Below the pieces are notes generated by a model. The model saw only the letters and a list, made by a program, of their open reading frames with translations. It did not search any database and was not told where the DNA came from. Position numbers and translations under genes: made by a program. From assembly GCF_009936275.1 (NCBI RefSeq), contig NZ_AP019797.1, positions 1,905,890 to 1,969,889 of the forward strand: a DNA stretch of 64,000 nt. The letters are read 5' to 3'. The first letter of the stretch is position 1. The number at the start of each line of letters is the position of its first letter. The DNA comes from Rhodothermus marinus. Its GTDB lineage: Bacteria > Bacteroidota > Rhodothermia > Rhodothermales > Rhodothermaceae. Positions 1 to 8,569 of this stretch are shown piece by piece.

Positions 1-467
1 GGCAGATAGACCCGGCGGCGCCGCGTCGTGTAATGCCGGCTGTGCCGATCGGTCACCGTCACCTCCAGCCGGTACCGCCCCGACCGGTACGGCACGAACC
101 GATGCCACAGGTGCAGCGCATGCGCGCGCGTGGCGGCAAAGGTCGGTACCCGTAGCGTGTCGTCGAAGGCCTGCTCGTAACGCACACGGCCCTTTTCGTC
201 CAGCAACCGCACCAGCACTTCGTAGACGGCCTGATAGGCCGTATCGACATGCGTAAAGACGAGCGTGCGCGGCCGAAGCCCCAGGTACAGTTCAAGTCCC
301 GGCTGCGTGTCGCGCAACACCGGAATGGCCTCCAGCACAAACGAAGGTCCCCCTTCCTCGTACCCTTCCACCGCGACCGGACGAGCGCTTCCGCATCCTG
401 TGCCTACCCCTACCAGGATCAATACCCCGATCCATCCGAGCCAGGCCGTCTGTCGTTGCACGGGCAT
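1..467 (-). CDS. Lipoprotein, GWxTD-type N-terminal region (partial, runs off left edge)
   Basis: Reading the minus strand from ATG at 467 gives an open frame to the window edge without a stop, about 155 codons. It begins with a hydrophobic signal peptide ending in the lipobox-like LVGVGTGC, so it is predicted to be an outer- or inner-membrane lipoprotein. The following region (ELYLGLRPRTLVFTHVDTAYQ and onward) resembles the beta-rich first half of GWxTD-domain proteins common in Rhodothermota and other Bacteroidota-related phyla. The GWxTD motif itself would lie outside the window, so the family call is an inference. Function of that family is unknown. It follows tpiA on the same strand after a 269-base gap holding a probable terminator, so it is probably a separate unit. 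Confidence 0.6.
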   Translation of the reverse strand, partial: MPVQRQTAWLGWIGVLILVGVGTGCGSARPVAVEGYEEGGPSFVLEAIPVLRDTQPGLELYLGLRPRTLVFTHVDTAYQAVYEVLVRLLDEKGRVRYEQAFDDTLRVPTFAATRAHALHLWHRFVPYRSGRYRLEVTVTDRHSRHYTTRRRRVYL

Positions 468-673
468 ACCTGCAGCCCCGGCATTCGCGTCTTTTCTGAT
501 CCAAAAGAGGTAACTGGCGTCCGGGCCGGTGTCTTTCACGATCCCGACTGATACCTTCGCGAGGCACTACAAACGCCTTCGCGTTCGTATCAGGCAACGG
601 AAGCCGCTCCGGCTACCGTTTCCGAACGCGTCCTCACGGCATACATGACCCGACAATCTCTCCCGGATCTGCA

Positions 674-712
674 ATAAAAAGACCGGCGTAGCCCGGAAGG
701 ATCCCATCCGGT
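674..712 (-). terminator. Probable rho-independent terminator after tpiA
   Basis: On the minus strand an ACCGG...CCGGT stem (arms 708-712 and 682-686), with a second internal stem option, is followed by CTTTTTATT. It lies just past the tpiA stop codon. The stem is short, so this is a moderate call. Confidence 0.45.
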
Positions 713-736
713 TACAGGCCGTGCGCCAACGTCTAC

Positions 737-1486
737 TCAGCCGTGGGCAGCCCGCACGATTGCCGCGAAGTCGGCGGCCTTCAGGCTGGCGCCACCGATC
801 AGCCCACCATCGACGTCCGGCTGCGCGAACAGATCGGCCGCATTGCCCGGTTTGACGCTCCCCCCGTACAGGATGTGCAGTGCACGGCCGATGGCCTCGC
901 CGTACCGGTCGATCAGCAGGCGACGAATCAGCGCGTGCATCTCCTGCGCCTGCTCCGGCGTGGCCGTGTGGCCCGTTCCGATAGCCCAGACCGGCTCGTA
1001 GGCGATCACCAGCGCCTCGGCCGAGGTCAGCGTAACGCCGTCGAGCGCGGCCCGCACCTGACGCTCCACCACGGCTGCCGCCTGGCCGGCCTGTCGTTCT
1101 TCCAGCGTCTCCCCCACACAGACGATCGGAATCAACTCGTACTGAAGGGCCCGTTTGATCTTGCGGTTGACGCCTTCGTCGGTCTCGCCGAAGTACTGGC
1201 GCCGCTCCGAGTGGCCGAGAATCACGTACCGGCACCCTACCGACTTCAGCATGGGTGCCGACACCTCGCCCGTGTAGGCGCCCACCTCCTCGTAGTGCAT
1301 GTTCTGCGCGCCCAGTCGGATCGGCGTGCCTTCGATGACCTGCCGCACCACTTCCAGGTTGACAAACGGCGGACAGACGGCCACCTGTACCGGACCGGGA
1401 TCGCCCACTTCGGCGACGACGGCTTCGGCCAGCCGAATGGCTTCCTCCCGATCCGTGTGCATTTTCCAGTTACCGGCTACCAGCAT
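737..1486 (-). CDS. tpiA: Triosephosphate isomerase
   Basis: A cytosolic glycolytic and gluconeogenic enzyme interconverting dihydroxyacetone phosphate and glyceraldehyde 3-phosphate. The 249-residue length is standard for the TIM-barrel family. The catalytic set is visible: the AGNWKMH strand with N6 and K8, electrophile H92 in VILGHSERR, and the general base E164 in AYEPVWAIGTG. The phosphate-gripping loop after E164 and the C-terminal YGGSVKPGNA phosphate-binding motif are intact. The ATG at 1486 lies 21 bases after the stop of the thioredoxin-fold lipoprotein gene, so it is probably the last gene of a gatB operon. Nothing unusual. Confidence 0.97.
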   Translation of the reverse strand: MLVAGNWKMHTDREEAIRLAEAVVAEVGDPGPVQVAVCPPFVNLEVVRQVIEGTPIRLGAQNMHYEEVGAYTGEVSAPMLKSVGCRYVILGHSERRQYFGETDEGVNRKIKRALQYELIPIVCVGETLEERQAGQAAAVVERQVRAALDGVTLTSAEALVIAYEPVWAIGTGHTATPEQAQEMHALIRRLLIDRYGEAIGRALHILYGGSVKPGNAADLFAQPDVDGGLIGGASLKAADFAAIVRAAHG

Positions 1487-1507
1487 GGTTTTTCTGTCGA
1501 GGGTTTG

Positions 1508-2878
1508 TCAGGAAGGCGAGGATTCGTGGGTTCCGCTCTGCAACCGGGCCAGCGTCTGCTGCAGGCGGGCCAGCGCTCCGGCGCCTTCGAAGCGTCCCAG
1601 AATGCGTCCGTCCGGCCCGATCAGCCAGCGCACGGGAAGCGTCGTGACGTTGTAGCGCTCGGCGATCGGATCCCGGAGACCCCCGGGAAGGATGACCGCC
1701 TGCCCGGCCTGCACGAAGCGCTCGTGGAAGGCTTCGTTGACGGTCGTGTCGGGCTGCACCGAGAAGGCCAGCACGTTCAGCGGCAACGCGCGGTAGGTTT
1801 CGGCCAGGGCGTTGCGATAGGCCAGTTCGTTCAGGTAGGTCGGATCCTCCGGCCAGAAGAATTCGAGCAGCACGTAGCTCCCCCGCAGGTCGTCGAGCGT
1901 AATGGTGCGCCCGGCCGTCGTGGTAACCACAAAAAACGGTGCTTCCATGCCCGGCCGCAGGTGGTCCAGTTCGTAGCGGACGCGCTCGGCCCAGCGCAGC
2001 CAGGTGCTGTCGGCCGTCATGCGCGCCAGCTCGTCGAGCGCGGCGCGGGCTGCCTCGTCCTGGAGGCTGTCCATGTAGGCCTGCACCAGCTCGGCCTGCA
2101 CGGCCACCCGCAGTTCGGGTCTGCGCAACCGCTCGCGAAGCGCCGTCAGCCAGCGCACGGTGGCCTGCTGGCCGTCACGGCGTGCCAGTGCCTGCCGGAT
2201 GGCCTGCACGGCCTCCAGATAGCGCGGGTTGTCGGGCGAAAGGCTGTCGAAGCGGGCCAGCGCCAGCGTGTCGTTCCACCCGGCCAGGAGCCGGACGGCC
2301 TCGGCCGCCGCCCATTGCGCCCCGAGCGTGTTCGGGTAAGTGCGTTCCACGCTTTCGAGCAGTGCCAGCGTGCGTTCGACGATCTGCGCCAGCGCGGCCG
2401 AGTCGGGCGCCGTCTGGAGTTGCCGGAGCAGGTCCTGATTGTGCTGCGCAATGGCGTTCTGGTAGGCGAGCCAGGCGGCATTTTCGCGGGAGCGCACCAG
2501 CAAGCGTCGCCCTTCCAGCGGGAATTCGGCCCGGAGCGTGGCCGAGTCGCCGTCGGCCACTACCAGCACGCTGCTGGCCAGCGCCGCGCCTCGCCGGCTG
2601 ATACGGAGCGGATAGAGACCGGGTGCCGGCGCCCGGATGGTCATGGCGAAGTGGCCCGTACTGTCGGTCACGGCCAGTCCCAGCGTGTCGGGCTCGCCGG
2701 CCACCTGACGGTAAACCAGCACCTCAAAGTCACGGTAGTCCGGGATGGAATCCACCTCGGCCCGGACGGTCAGCCGCCCCGTCAGCACGCTCTGCACCAT
2801 CGGCTCCGGCGTACGGGTGCGGCAACCCAGCAGCAGACTCAACCCGAGGGCCGCCAGCAAACCTGCGCGGTACTTCAT
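1508..2878 (-). CDS. TlpA-like thioredoxin-fold lipoprotein lacking the CXXC motif
   Basis: A 456-residue protein starting at ATG 2878; an upstream in-frame extension would overlap the end of gatB and place residues before a clear lipoprotein signal (MKYRAGLLAALGLSLLLGC). The middle is a helical, Ala/Leu-rich spacer. The C-terminal 130 residues look like an AhpC/TSA or TlpA domain: the strand GSYVLLEFFWPEDPTYLNE, then the cis-proline loop YNVTTLPVRWLIGPDGRIL. Where TlpA proteins have WCxxC this protein has FWPEDPTY, with no cysteine, so thiol redox chemistry is not expected; a folding or binding role is an inference. It sits 13 bases after gatB and 21 before tpiA. Confidence 0.85.
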   Translation of the reverse strand: MKYRAGLLAALGLSLLLGCRTRTPEPMVQSVLTGRLTVRAEVDSIPDYRDFEVLVYRQVAGEPDTLGLAVTDSTGHFAMTIRAPAPGLYPLRISRRGAALASSVLVVADGDSATLRAEFPLEGRRLLVRSRENAAWLAYQNAIAQHNQDLLRQLQTAPDSAALAQIVERTLALLESVERTYPNTLGAQWAAAEAVRLLAGWNDTLALARFDSLSPDNPRYLEAVQAIRQALARRDGQQATVRWLTALRERLRRPELRVAVQAELVQAYMDSLQDEAARAALDELARMTADSTWLRWAERVRYELDHLRPGMEAPFFVVTTTAGRTITLDDLRGSYVLLEFFWPEDPTYLNELAYRNALAETYRALPLNVLAFSVQPDTTVNEAFHERFVQAGQAVILPGGLRDPIAERYNVTTLPVRWLIGPDGRILGRFEGAGALARLQQTLARLQSGTHESSPS

Positions 2879-2891
2879 TGCGCCGTTCCGG

Positions 2892-4406
2892 TTATTTCGT
2901 TTCCTGGCCGGCCGCACGGGCCGCCTCCAGCCGTTCTTCCAGCAGTCGCCGCACCAGCTTGGGATCCGGCGCTCCCTCGAAGCGCCGCATGACCTGCCCG
3001 ATAAAGAAGCCCAGCAGGCCGGTCTTGCCGTTCAGATAGGTCTGCACCTTGTCCGGATTTTCGGCCAGCACGGCCTCCACTACCGGAATCAGGGCGCTTT
3101 CGTCGGAGACCTGTAGCAGGTTGTGCGCCTCGGCGATTTCCTCAGGCCGACGCGGGTCTTCGAGCATCGTGTTGAAAATCTCCTGGGCGCCGCTCGAGCT
3201 GACGCGGTCTTCCAGTCGTAGCCGGACCAGCTCGGCCAGGCGTTCCGGCTCGATGGGAAATTCGCGGATGTCGATCGAGCGCTCGTTCAGCACCCGGAGC
3301 ACCTCGGTCATCACGAAGTTCGAGACGGCCTTGGCCTGCACCTTCCGGTCGCCCTCGGGCATCAGACGGGCCAGCGCGGCCAGCGTCGCCTCGTAGTAGT
3401 CGGCCACGCCGCGTTCTTCGGTCAGCACGCCCGCGTCGTAGGCCGGCAGGCTCAGCTCCTCCATGAAACGCTGCCGCCGCACCTCGGGCATCTCGGGCAT
3501 TTCGGCCCGGATGCGCTCGAGCATGTCGGCCGTCACTACGACGGGCACCAGGTCCGGGTCCGGGAAGTAGCGGTAGTCGTGCGCCTCCTCCTTGGTGCGC
3601 ATGGGACGCGTCTCCTGGCGCACGGCGTCCCAGAGACGCGTTTCCTGCACCACCTCCCCGCCCCGCTCCAGAATGGCGATCTGGCGTCGGATTTCGTATT
3701 CAAGCGCCCGCTCGACGTTGCGGAACGAGTTCAGGTTCTTGATCTCGGTCTTCGTGCCCAGTTTCGTCTCGCCCCGTCGCCGCACCGACACGTTCGCGTC
3801 GCAGCGCAGCGAGCCTTCCTCCATGTTGCCGTCGGAAATGCCCAGGTAGCGTACGATCTGGCGGATCTTCTGCATGTAGAGCGCCGCCTCGCGGGGCGAG
3901 CGGATGTCGGGCGCCGAGACGATCTCGATCAGCGGCACACCGCAGCGGTTGAAGTCCAGCAGCGTGTGGTACGGGTCCTGGTCGTGCAGCGACTTGCCCG
4001 CATCTTCTTCCATGTGGATTCGAATGATTCCGATCCGCTTGCGCACGGGCTCCTGTCCGTCGCCTTCTGGCTCCAGTTCGATCTCGACCCAGCCGTCGTA
4101 GCAGATGGGCGTCTCGTACTGTGAAATCTGATAGCCCTTGGGCAGGTCCGGATAGAAGTAATGTTTACGAGCAAAGATGGAGCGCTCGGCGATCTTGCAG
4201 TTCGTGGCCAGCCCCATGCGGATCGTGTATTCCACCATGCGTGCGTTCAGCACGGGGAGCGTGCCCGGATGTCCCAGGCTGATCGGATCGACGTTCGTGT
4301 TGGGCGGATCCCCGAACTGGGTGGACTCCGGGCTGAACGCTTTGGAGGCCGTCAGGAGCTGACAGTGCACTTCCAGGCCGATAACCGCTTCGTAGTCGTG
4401 CCGCAT
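2892..4406 (-). CDS. gatB: Asp-tRNA(Asn)/Glu-tRNA(Gln) amidotransferase subunit B
   Basis: The 504-residue GatB subunit of the GatCAB transamidosome binds misacylated Glu-tRNA(Gln) or Asp-tRNA(Asn) and activates the side-chain carboxylate for amidation. The N-terminus YEAVIGLEVHCQL, the SLGHPGTLPVLN segment, the YFYPDLPKGYQISQYE signature and the C-terminal YqeY/tail domain (LEDPRRPEEIAEAHNL ... NPDKVQTYLNGKTGLLGFFIGQVM) are all present. I chose ATG 4406 because homologues begin with this motif; the frame could extend to 4517 but with non-conserved residues. gatA and gatC are not in the window. It heads a gatB, thioredoxin-fold lipoprotein, tpiA operon divergent from the GH35 gene. Confidence 0.96.
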   Translation of the reverse strand: MRHDYEAVIGLEVHCQLLTASKAFSPESTQFGDPPNTNVDPISLGHPGTLPVLNARMVEYTIRMGLATNCKIAERSIFARKHYFYPDLPKGYQISQYETPICYDGWVEIELEPEGDGQEPVRKRIGIIRIHMEEDAGKSLHDQDPYHTLLDFNRCGVPLIEIVSAPDIRSPREAALYMQKIRQIVRYLGISDGNMEEGSLRCDANVSVRRRGETKLGTKTEIKNLNSFRNVERALEYEIRRQIAILERGGEVVQETRLWDAVRQETRPMRTKEEAHDYRYFPDPDLVPVVVTADMLERIRAEMPEMPEVRRQRFMEELSLPAYDAGVLTEERGVADYYEATLAALARLMPEGDRKVQAKAVSNFVMTEVLRVLNERSIDIREFPIEPERLAELVRLRLEDRVSSSGAQEIFNTMLEDPRRPEEIAEAHNLLQVSDESALIPVVEAVLAENPDKVQTYLNGKTGLLGFFIGQVMRRFEGAPDPKLVRRLLEERLEAARAAGQETK

Positions 4407-4614
4407 GGTTTTCGATGGCTCCGGTCCGCGTCGGATGTTGCCGAAACGAACAATCCTCCGTGCAAGATCCTTCAAAGTTAACCCATCCGACGCGCCCCGT
4501 GCCAGCCGACGGTGCATTCTTTTCGATCTTTTGCGAAAGGCCGTACGGGAAAGGCGCCGGTCGTCCGTCTTTACTGGTGAACATCCTGCGCACCATCAAC
4601 CGTCCGGAGCAGTC

Positions 4615-7020
4615 ATGCGTCACGCTTTCTGTCTGCCGGTCATTTCGTTCCTGTTGTCTGTTGCCAGTACGGCCAGTGCGCAACAGATCTACACGCTGGA
4701 CGTGCGTCCGGCTCATGTGGATATCCGCCGCGGCCATTTGCACATGGGCGGCTCCAGTCCACGGGGCGACACGATCGGCGTCAACAGTTTCTACCTGGAA
4801 TACAACGGACGCCCGTGGTTTCCGCTGGTCGGCGAGTTCCACTACGTCCGCTACCCGTCCGCGTCGTGGGACGAGGAACTGCGCAAGATGAAAGCCGGAG
4901 GCATTCAGGTTGTGGCCACCTACGTGTTCTGGATCATCCATGAGGAGACCGAAGGGCATTTCGACTGGACGGGCAACCGCAACCTGCGTCATTTTCTGGA
5001 GCTGGTGGCGAAAAACGGCCTGTGGGCCATCGTGCGGGTGGGACCGTTCATCCACGCGGAAATCCGCAACGGCGGCCTTCCCGACTGGCTCTACGGCCGG
5101 CCTTTCCGGGTGCGTTCGAACGATCCGGAATATCTGGCCTATGTGGCCCGCTACTACCGGGAGGTCGCTCGTCAGCTCGAGGGGCTGTACTTCAAGGACG
5201 GTGGTCCGATCATCGCCATCCAGCTCGAAAACGAATACGAGCATTCGGCGGCGCCCTGGGCTTTCTCGTATCCGGGCCAGCCGCCCGAATGGACCGCCTC
5301 GGCTTCCGATCCCGGCGTGCCGGGTTCGGAGCACATGCTTCGGCTGAAACAACTGGCCCGGGAGGCCGGCATGGACGTACCGCTCTACACGGCCACGGGA
5401 TGGGGCAACGCCGCCATTGCTCCGCTGGAGACGCTGCCCGTCAATTCGGCCTACCCCTATCCCACCTGGGCGCCGATTCAGCCTTCGCCGTTGTATCTGT
5501 TTCGTAACCTGCAGCAGACGCCCGACTATGCACCGGTCAGCTACGATCCTTCGCTGTACCCGGTGCTCGGTGCCGAGCTGTTCGGGGGCATTCAGGTAAC
5601 CTACACCCGACGCCCTACCATTCCACCTCGAAGCCTGGAGGCTCAGATCGTACGACAGCTCGGTAGCGGTGCCAACGGCATCGGCTACTACATGTACCAC
5701 GGCGGCGCCACCCCGCGCGGCCGCTTTTTCTACTTCAGCGACGAAGCGATCGGCGTACCACGCATCAACTACGATTTCCAGGCGCCGATCGGCCAGTACG
5801 GCCAGCTACGTCCTTCCTTCCATTATCTCAAATTGCTACACTTCTTTCTGCAGGACTACGGTGCGCGGCTGGCGCCGATGGCCGTCGTCCTTCCCGAAAC
5901 GGCCACGCAACTGCGTCCGACGACCACCGACACGCTGCGCTATGCGGCCCGCTCGGATGGCACCGGCGGCTTTCTCTTCATGCACAACTTTCAGGATCAC
6001 GTCGCCATGCACGACCTGACCGACCTGCGTCTGATCGTCTACACCCGGCGCGACACGCTCGTCATTCCCCGAGCGGGCACGTTCACGCTGAAGGCGGAAG
6101 CCTCGGCCATTCTGCCTTTCAACCTCCCGATCGGTGATCTCTGGCTGCGGTATGCCACGGCCCAGCCGCTGGCCGTGCTGCACGTGCGCGACACGCTGCA
6201 CCACGCTTTTGTCGCCCTGGAGGGCATTCCACCCGAATTCGCCTTTGCACAGGCCACGCTCCAGGAGCTGAACGCCGGCGACTGCCGGCTCGATACGACA
6301 CCCGGAACGGTCTATGTGCACTGCCCGGCCGACCGTCCGGCCACCTTCACCGCTATCGATCGGAGCGGCCGCCCCATCGTTTTCGCGCTGTTTCCAAAAC
6401 AGATGGCGCTCAGCGCCTGGCGGCTCACGCTGGACGACGGCTCGTACCTGGCCTTTTCGGAAGCTGCCGTGCTGGCGCACGACGCGCTGCACGAACTGCA
6501 ACTTGAAGACACGTCGGCCGTCACGCTGGCACTGTACCCGAAGCGGCTGCGGCCGCCCCGGGTGCGACCGGGCACCGTTTCGGTGACGGCACCGCCCCAT
6601 CCGGCCCTTTCGGCCTACCGGGTCACGGTGCCGGCCGTGCGCCCCGAGGTGCAGGTGGAGCGCGTGCGTCGCGATCGCCTTGTGCTGCGCGTCGGACAGG
6701 AGCGCCTGCCGGAGCCGCTGCACGAAGTGTTCGTCGACATCGACTACGTAGGCGACACGGGCATGGCCTTCATCGACGGCCAGCTCGTGGACGACCACTT
6801 CTACTACGGCCGGCCCTGGCGTATCGGGCTGAAGCGATTCTGGAGCCGGCTTATCCGCCACGAAATGTACTGTTACTTCCGACCGCTGTACCCCGACGCG
6901 CCCTTCCTGGACGATCTACCGCCCGAGGCCATCCCGGATAACCTGCGCGATCCCGAGCAGACGCTGCAGATCCGGGCCATCCGCATCGTGCCGGTCTTTC
7001 GAACTTACGTGGCTTTCTGA
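4615..7020 (+). CDS. Secreted beta-galactosidase, glycoside hydrolase family 35
   Basis: An 801-residue secreted enzyme expected to remove terminal beta-galactose from galactan or arabinogalactan side chains. The signal peptide MRHAFCLPVISFLLSVASTASAQ starts at ATG 4615, with GGAG a few bases upstream; the frame is open further 5' but that extension is not family-like. The GH35 barrel shows WFPLVGEFHYVRYP, the GGPIIAIQLENEYEH signature with proposed acid/base E207, and proposed nucleophile E321 in VLGAELFGG. About 400 residues of beta-rich accessory domains follow. It is oriented toward the GH53/SusCD operon, whose terminator begins directly after its stop. A galactan-degrading role is inferred from family and neighbourhood. 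Confidence 0.93.
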   Translation: MRHAFCLPVISFLLSVASTASAQQIYTLDVRPAHVDIRRGHLHMGGSSPRGDTIGVNSFYLEYNGRPWFPLVGEFHYVRYPSASWDEELRKMKAGGIQVVATYVFWIIHEETEGHFDWTGNRNLRHFLELVAKNGLWAIVRVGPFIHAEIRNGGLPDWLYGRPFRVRSNDPEYLAYVARYYREVARQLEGLYFKDGGPIIAIQLENEYEHSAAPWAFSYPGQPPEWTASASDPGVPGSEHMLRLKQLAREAGMDVPLYTATGWGNAAIAPLETLPVNSAYPYPTWAPIQPSPLYLFRNLQQTPDYAPVSYDPSLYPVLGAELFGGIQVTYTRRPTIPPRSLEAQIVRQLGSGANGIGYYMYHGGATPRGRFFYFSDEAIGVPRINYDFQAPIGQYGQLRPSFHYLKLLHFFLQDYGARLAPMAVVLPETATQLRPTTTDTLRYAARSDGTGGFLFMHNFQDHVAMHDLTDLRLIVYTRRDTLVIPRAGTFTLKAEASAILPFNLPIGDLWLRYATAQPLAVLHVRDTLHHAFVALEGIPPEFAFAQATLQELNAGDCRLDTTPGTVYVHCPADRPATFTAIDRSGRPIVFALFPKQMALSAWRLTLDDGSYLAFSEAAVLAHDALHELQLEDTSAVTLALYPKRLRPPRVRPGTVSVTAPPHPALSAYRVTVPAVRPEVQVERVRRDRLVLRVGQERLPEPLHEVFVDIDYVGDTGMAFIDGQLVDDHFYYGRPWRIGLKRFWSRLIRHEMYCYFRPLYPDAPFLDDLPPEAIPDNLRDPEQTLQIRAIRIVPVFRTYVAF

Positions 7021-7024
7021 AGCA

Positions 7025-7068
7025 AAAACGCGCGGTCCCTCCTCGTCGACCGACGGGGAGGGACCGCG
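7025..7068 (-). terminator. Terminator of the galactan operon (minus strand)
   Basis: A 12-bp perfect stem (7031-7042 with 7057-7068, CGCGGTCCCTCC) extends through a wobble pair into an inner CGTC/GACG stem. On the minus strand it is followed by CGTTTTTGC. It lies between the convergent ends of the GH35 gene and the GH53 gene; the T run supports termination of the GH53 side. Confidence 0.8.
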
Positions 7069-7090
7069 TGTGCACGTCCGGAAGGTGCGG

Positions 7091-8569
7091 CTATTCGGGG
7101 ATGTAAAACAGCCAGCGGCTTTCCGTACGGTCCGACGTCTGCACGCGGAGCAGGTAGCGTCCGGTCGGGAGCGCTGCGGGTTGCCAGAAAAGGCGGTGCA
7201 GGCCGGCCGGTTGCCGCCCCGTGCTCAACGTGGCTACAATGCGTCCCAGTACATCGAGCACCTGTACGGTAACCTGCTGCGGTCGGACCAGCCGATACGT
7301 TACGGTGAGGCGATTTCGAAAGGGTACGGGATAGACGGCTTCCAGCAGCACCGGCGTCTCGGGCGTGATGGCCTCGCCGGTGTTCAGCAGATCGGCGTAC
7401 CACTCGCGGTGCGTCCAGCCGATCCCACCGTTGGCGATCAGGTTGTAGGTGCCCGGCTCGAAGAAGGCCACGTGCTCGAAGGAAGAGCCCTGCCCCCAGG
7501 GCGTGCGGCACGGCGTCGAGACCCAGTCCGGTTCCCAGAATACCACTCCTCTCCCACCTGCCTGGATGACCGTGCGCGTCAGGTCCACCATATAGGTGCG
7601 CTGCATCTCGGGCGAAAACGGATAGTAGTCGGGATCCGGCGTGTTGAGCAGATTGCCCAGTGCGTCATAGTTGCGCGAGGTCCAGGGGTAGGCGGTCTCC
7701 AGCACCATGATCTGGTAATCCGGGAAGCGGTCGACCAGCTCCCGAATCGTAGCGCCCAGCTCGGCAATGCTCCCGCCGTGGAAGGCGTAATAGTACGAAA
7801 GCCCCATGATGTCGAAGTCGGTCACGCCCAGACTGATCAGCCGCTGGAAGTGCTGCACGCTGCCGTTCAGGCCGGCGTAGTGGAGTGCGATCTTTGGCAT
7901 CACCGAGCCCGCGGCCCCGGCATCGCGCACGGCCCGAATGGCCGCATTGAAAAGCTGCGCGTGGCGTGACCAGCGCCAGTCAACGGGATTAATCCCGTTG
8001 TAATTTTCGTCCATGTCGGCGTGAATCAGAATTCCGCTGTTGTTTTCGTTGCCGACCTGGACGATCTCGGGCATGAGTCCTTCCCGGTCCAGTGTGGTCA
8101 GCACCGCGTAGGTGTAGGCATAGACCGAGTCTTTCAGCGCCTCCAGGTTATGGGCTACCGAGCGCCAGCGGGCTGGAATGACCTGTCGGCCGGGATCGGC
8201 CCAGAAGTCGGAGTAGTGAAAGTCCAGCAGCACCTGCATACCTGCCGCTTTCGCGCGGGCGATGGCCTCCCGCACGTCGGCCAGATCGCTGTACTGCGGC
8301 TTGACGCCCGGCGGCTGCTGCAACTGCTGCTGCCAGGTGGGGTCGACCCAGAGGCGGAGCCGGACCAGGTTCGTGCCGTGATCGGCGAAAATCCGATAGA
8401 TGTCTTTTTCGACGCCCCCTTCTTTGAACGTGGCCCCGCAATCCTCCATCTGGTTCGCGTAGGAGAGGTCGTGTCCGAAATAAAAGGCCTGCGCCCGGGC
8501 GGTGCCGTGCCCCACAAGCAGCACCGACACCAGCCCGAGCGCCAGCCACGTACGACGAGGCCGCTGCAT
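7091..8569 (-). CDS. Secreted arabinogalactan endo-beta-1,4-galactanase, GH53, with C-terminal sorting domain
   Basis: A 492-residue secreted endo-galactanase that cuts beta-1,4-galactan, the pectic type I (arabino)galactan backbone. After a signal peptide (cleavage near TARAQA) the GH53 barrel begins FYFGHDLSYANQMED. Catalytic glutamates are proposed at E175 in QVGNENNSG and E291 in VLETAYPWTS. The last 80 residues (LLEAVYPVPFRNRLTVTYRL ... LPTGRYLLRVQT) form a Bacteroidota type IX-like sorting or anchoring domain. The ATG at 8569 overlaps the SusD stop by one base (TGATG), which suggests translational coupling. It is the last gene of the sigma-SusCD operon and is followed by a strong terminator. 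Confidence 0.94.
   Translation of the reverse strand: MQRPRRTWLALGLVSVLLVGHGTARAQAFYFGHDLSYANQMEDCGATFKEGGVEKDIYRIFADHGTNLVRLRLWVDPTWQQQLQQPPGVKPQYSDLADVREAIARAKAAGMQVLLDFHYSDFWADPGRQVIPARWRSVAHNLEALKDSVYAYTYAVLTTLDREGLMPEIVQVGNENNSGILIHADMDENYNGINPVDWRWSRHAQLFNAAIRAVRDAGAAGSVMPKIALHYAGLNGSVQHFQRLISLGVTDFDIMGLSYYYAFHGGSIAELGATIRELVDRFPDYQIMVLETAYPWTSRNYDALGNLLNTPDPDYYPFSPEMQRTYMVDLTRTVIQAGGRGVVFWEPDWVSTPCRTPWGQGSSFEHVAFFEPGTYNLIANGGIGWTHREWYADLLNTGEAITPETPVLLEAVYPVPFRNRLTVTYRLVRPQQVTVQVLDVLGRIVATLSTGRQPAGLHRLFWQPAALPTGRYLLRVQTSDRTESRWLFYIPE

Noticed and set aside
743-2992. 749-codon open frame on plus, antisense to tpiA and the thioredoxin-fold lipoprotein gene
   Set aside because: It has low-complexity His/Arg/Gln-rich translation, mirrors two well-supported genes and is a product of GC-biased codon use.
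4165-5700. 511-codon open frame on minus across gatB start and GH35
   Set aside because: It overlaps both real genes and the divergent promoter region without any family motif.
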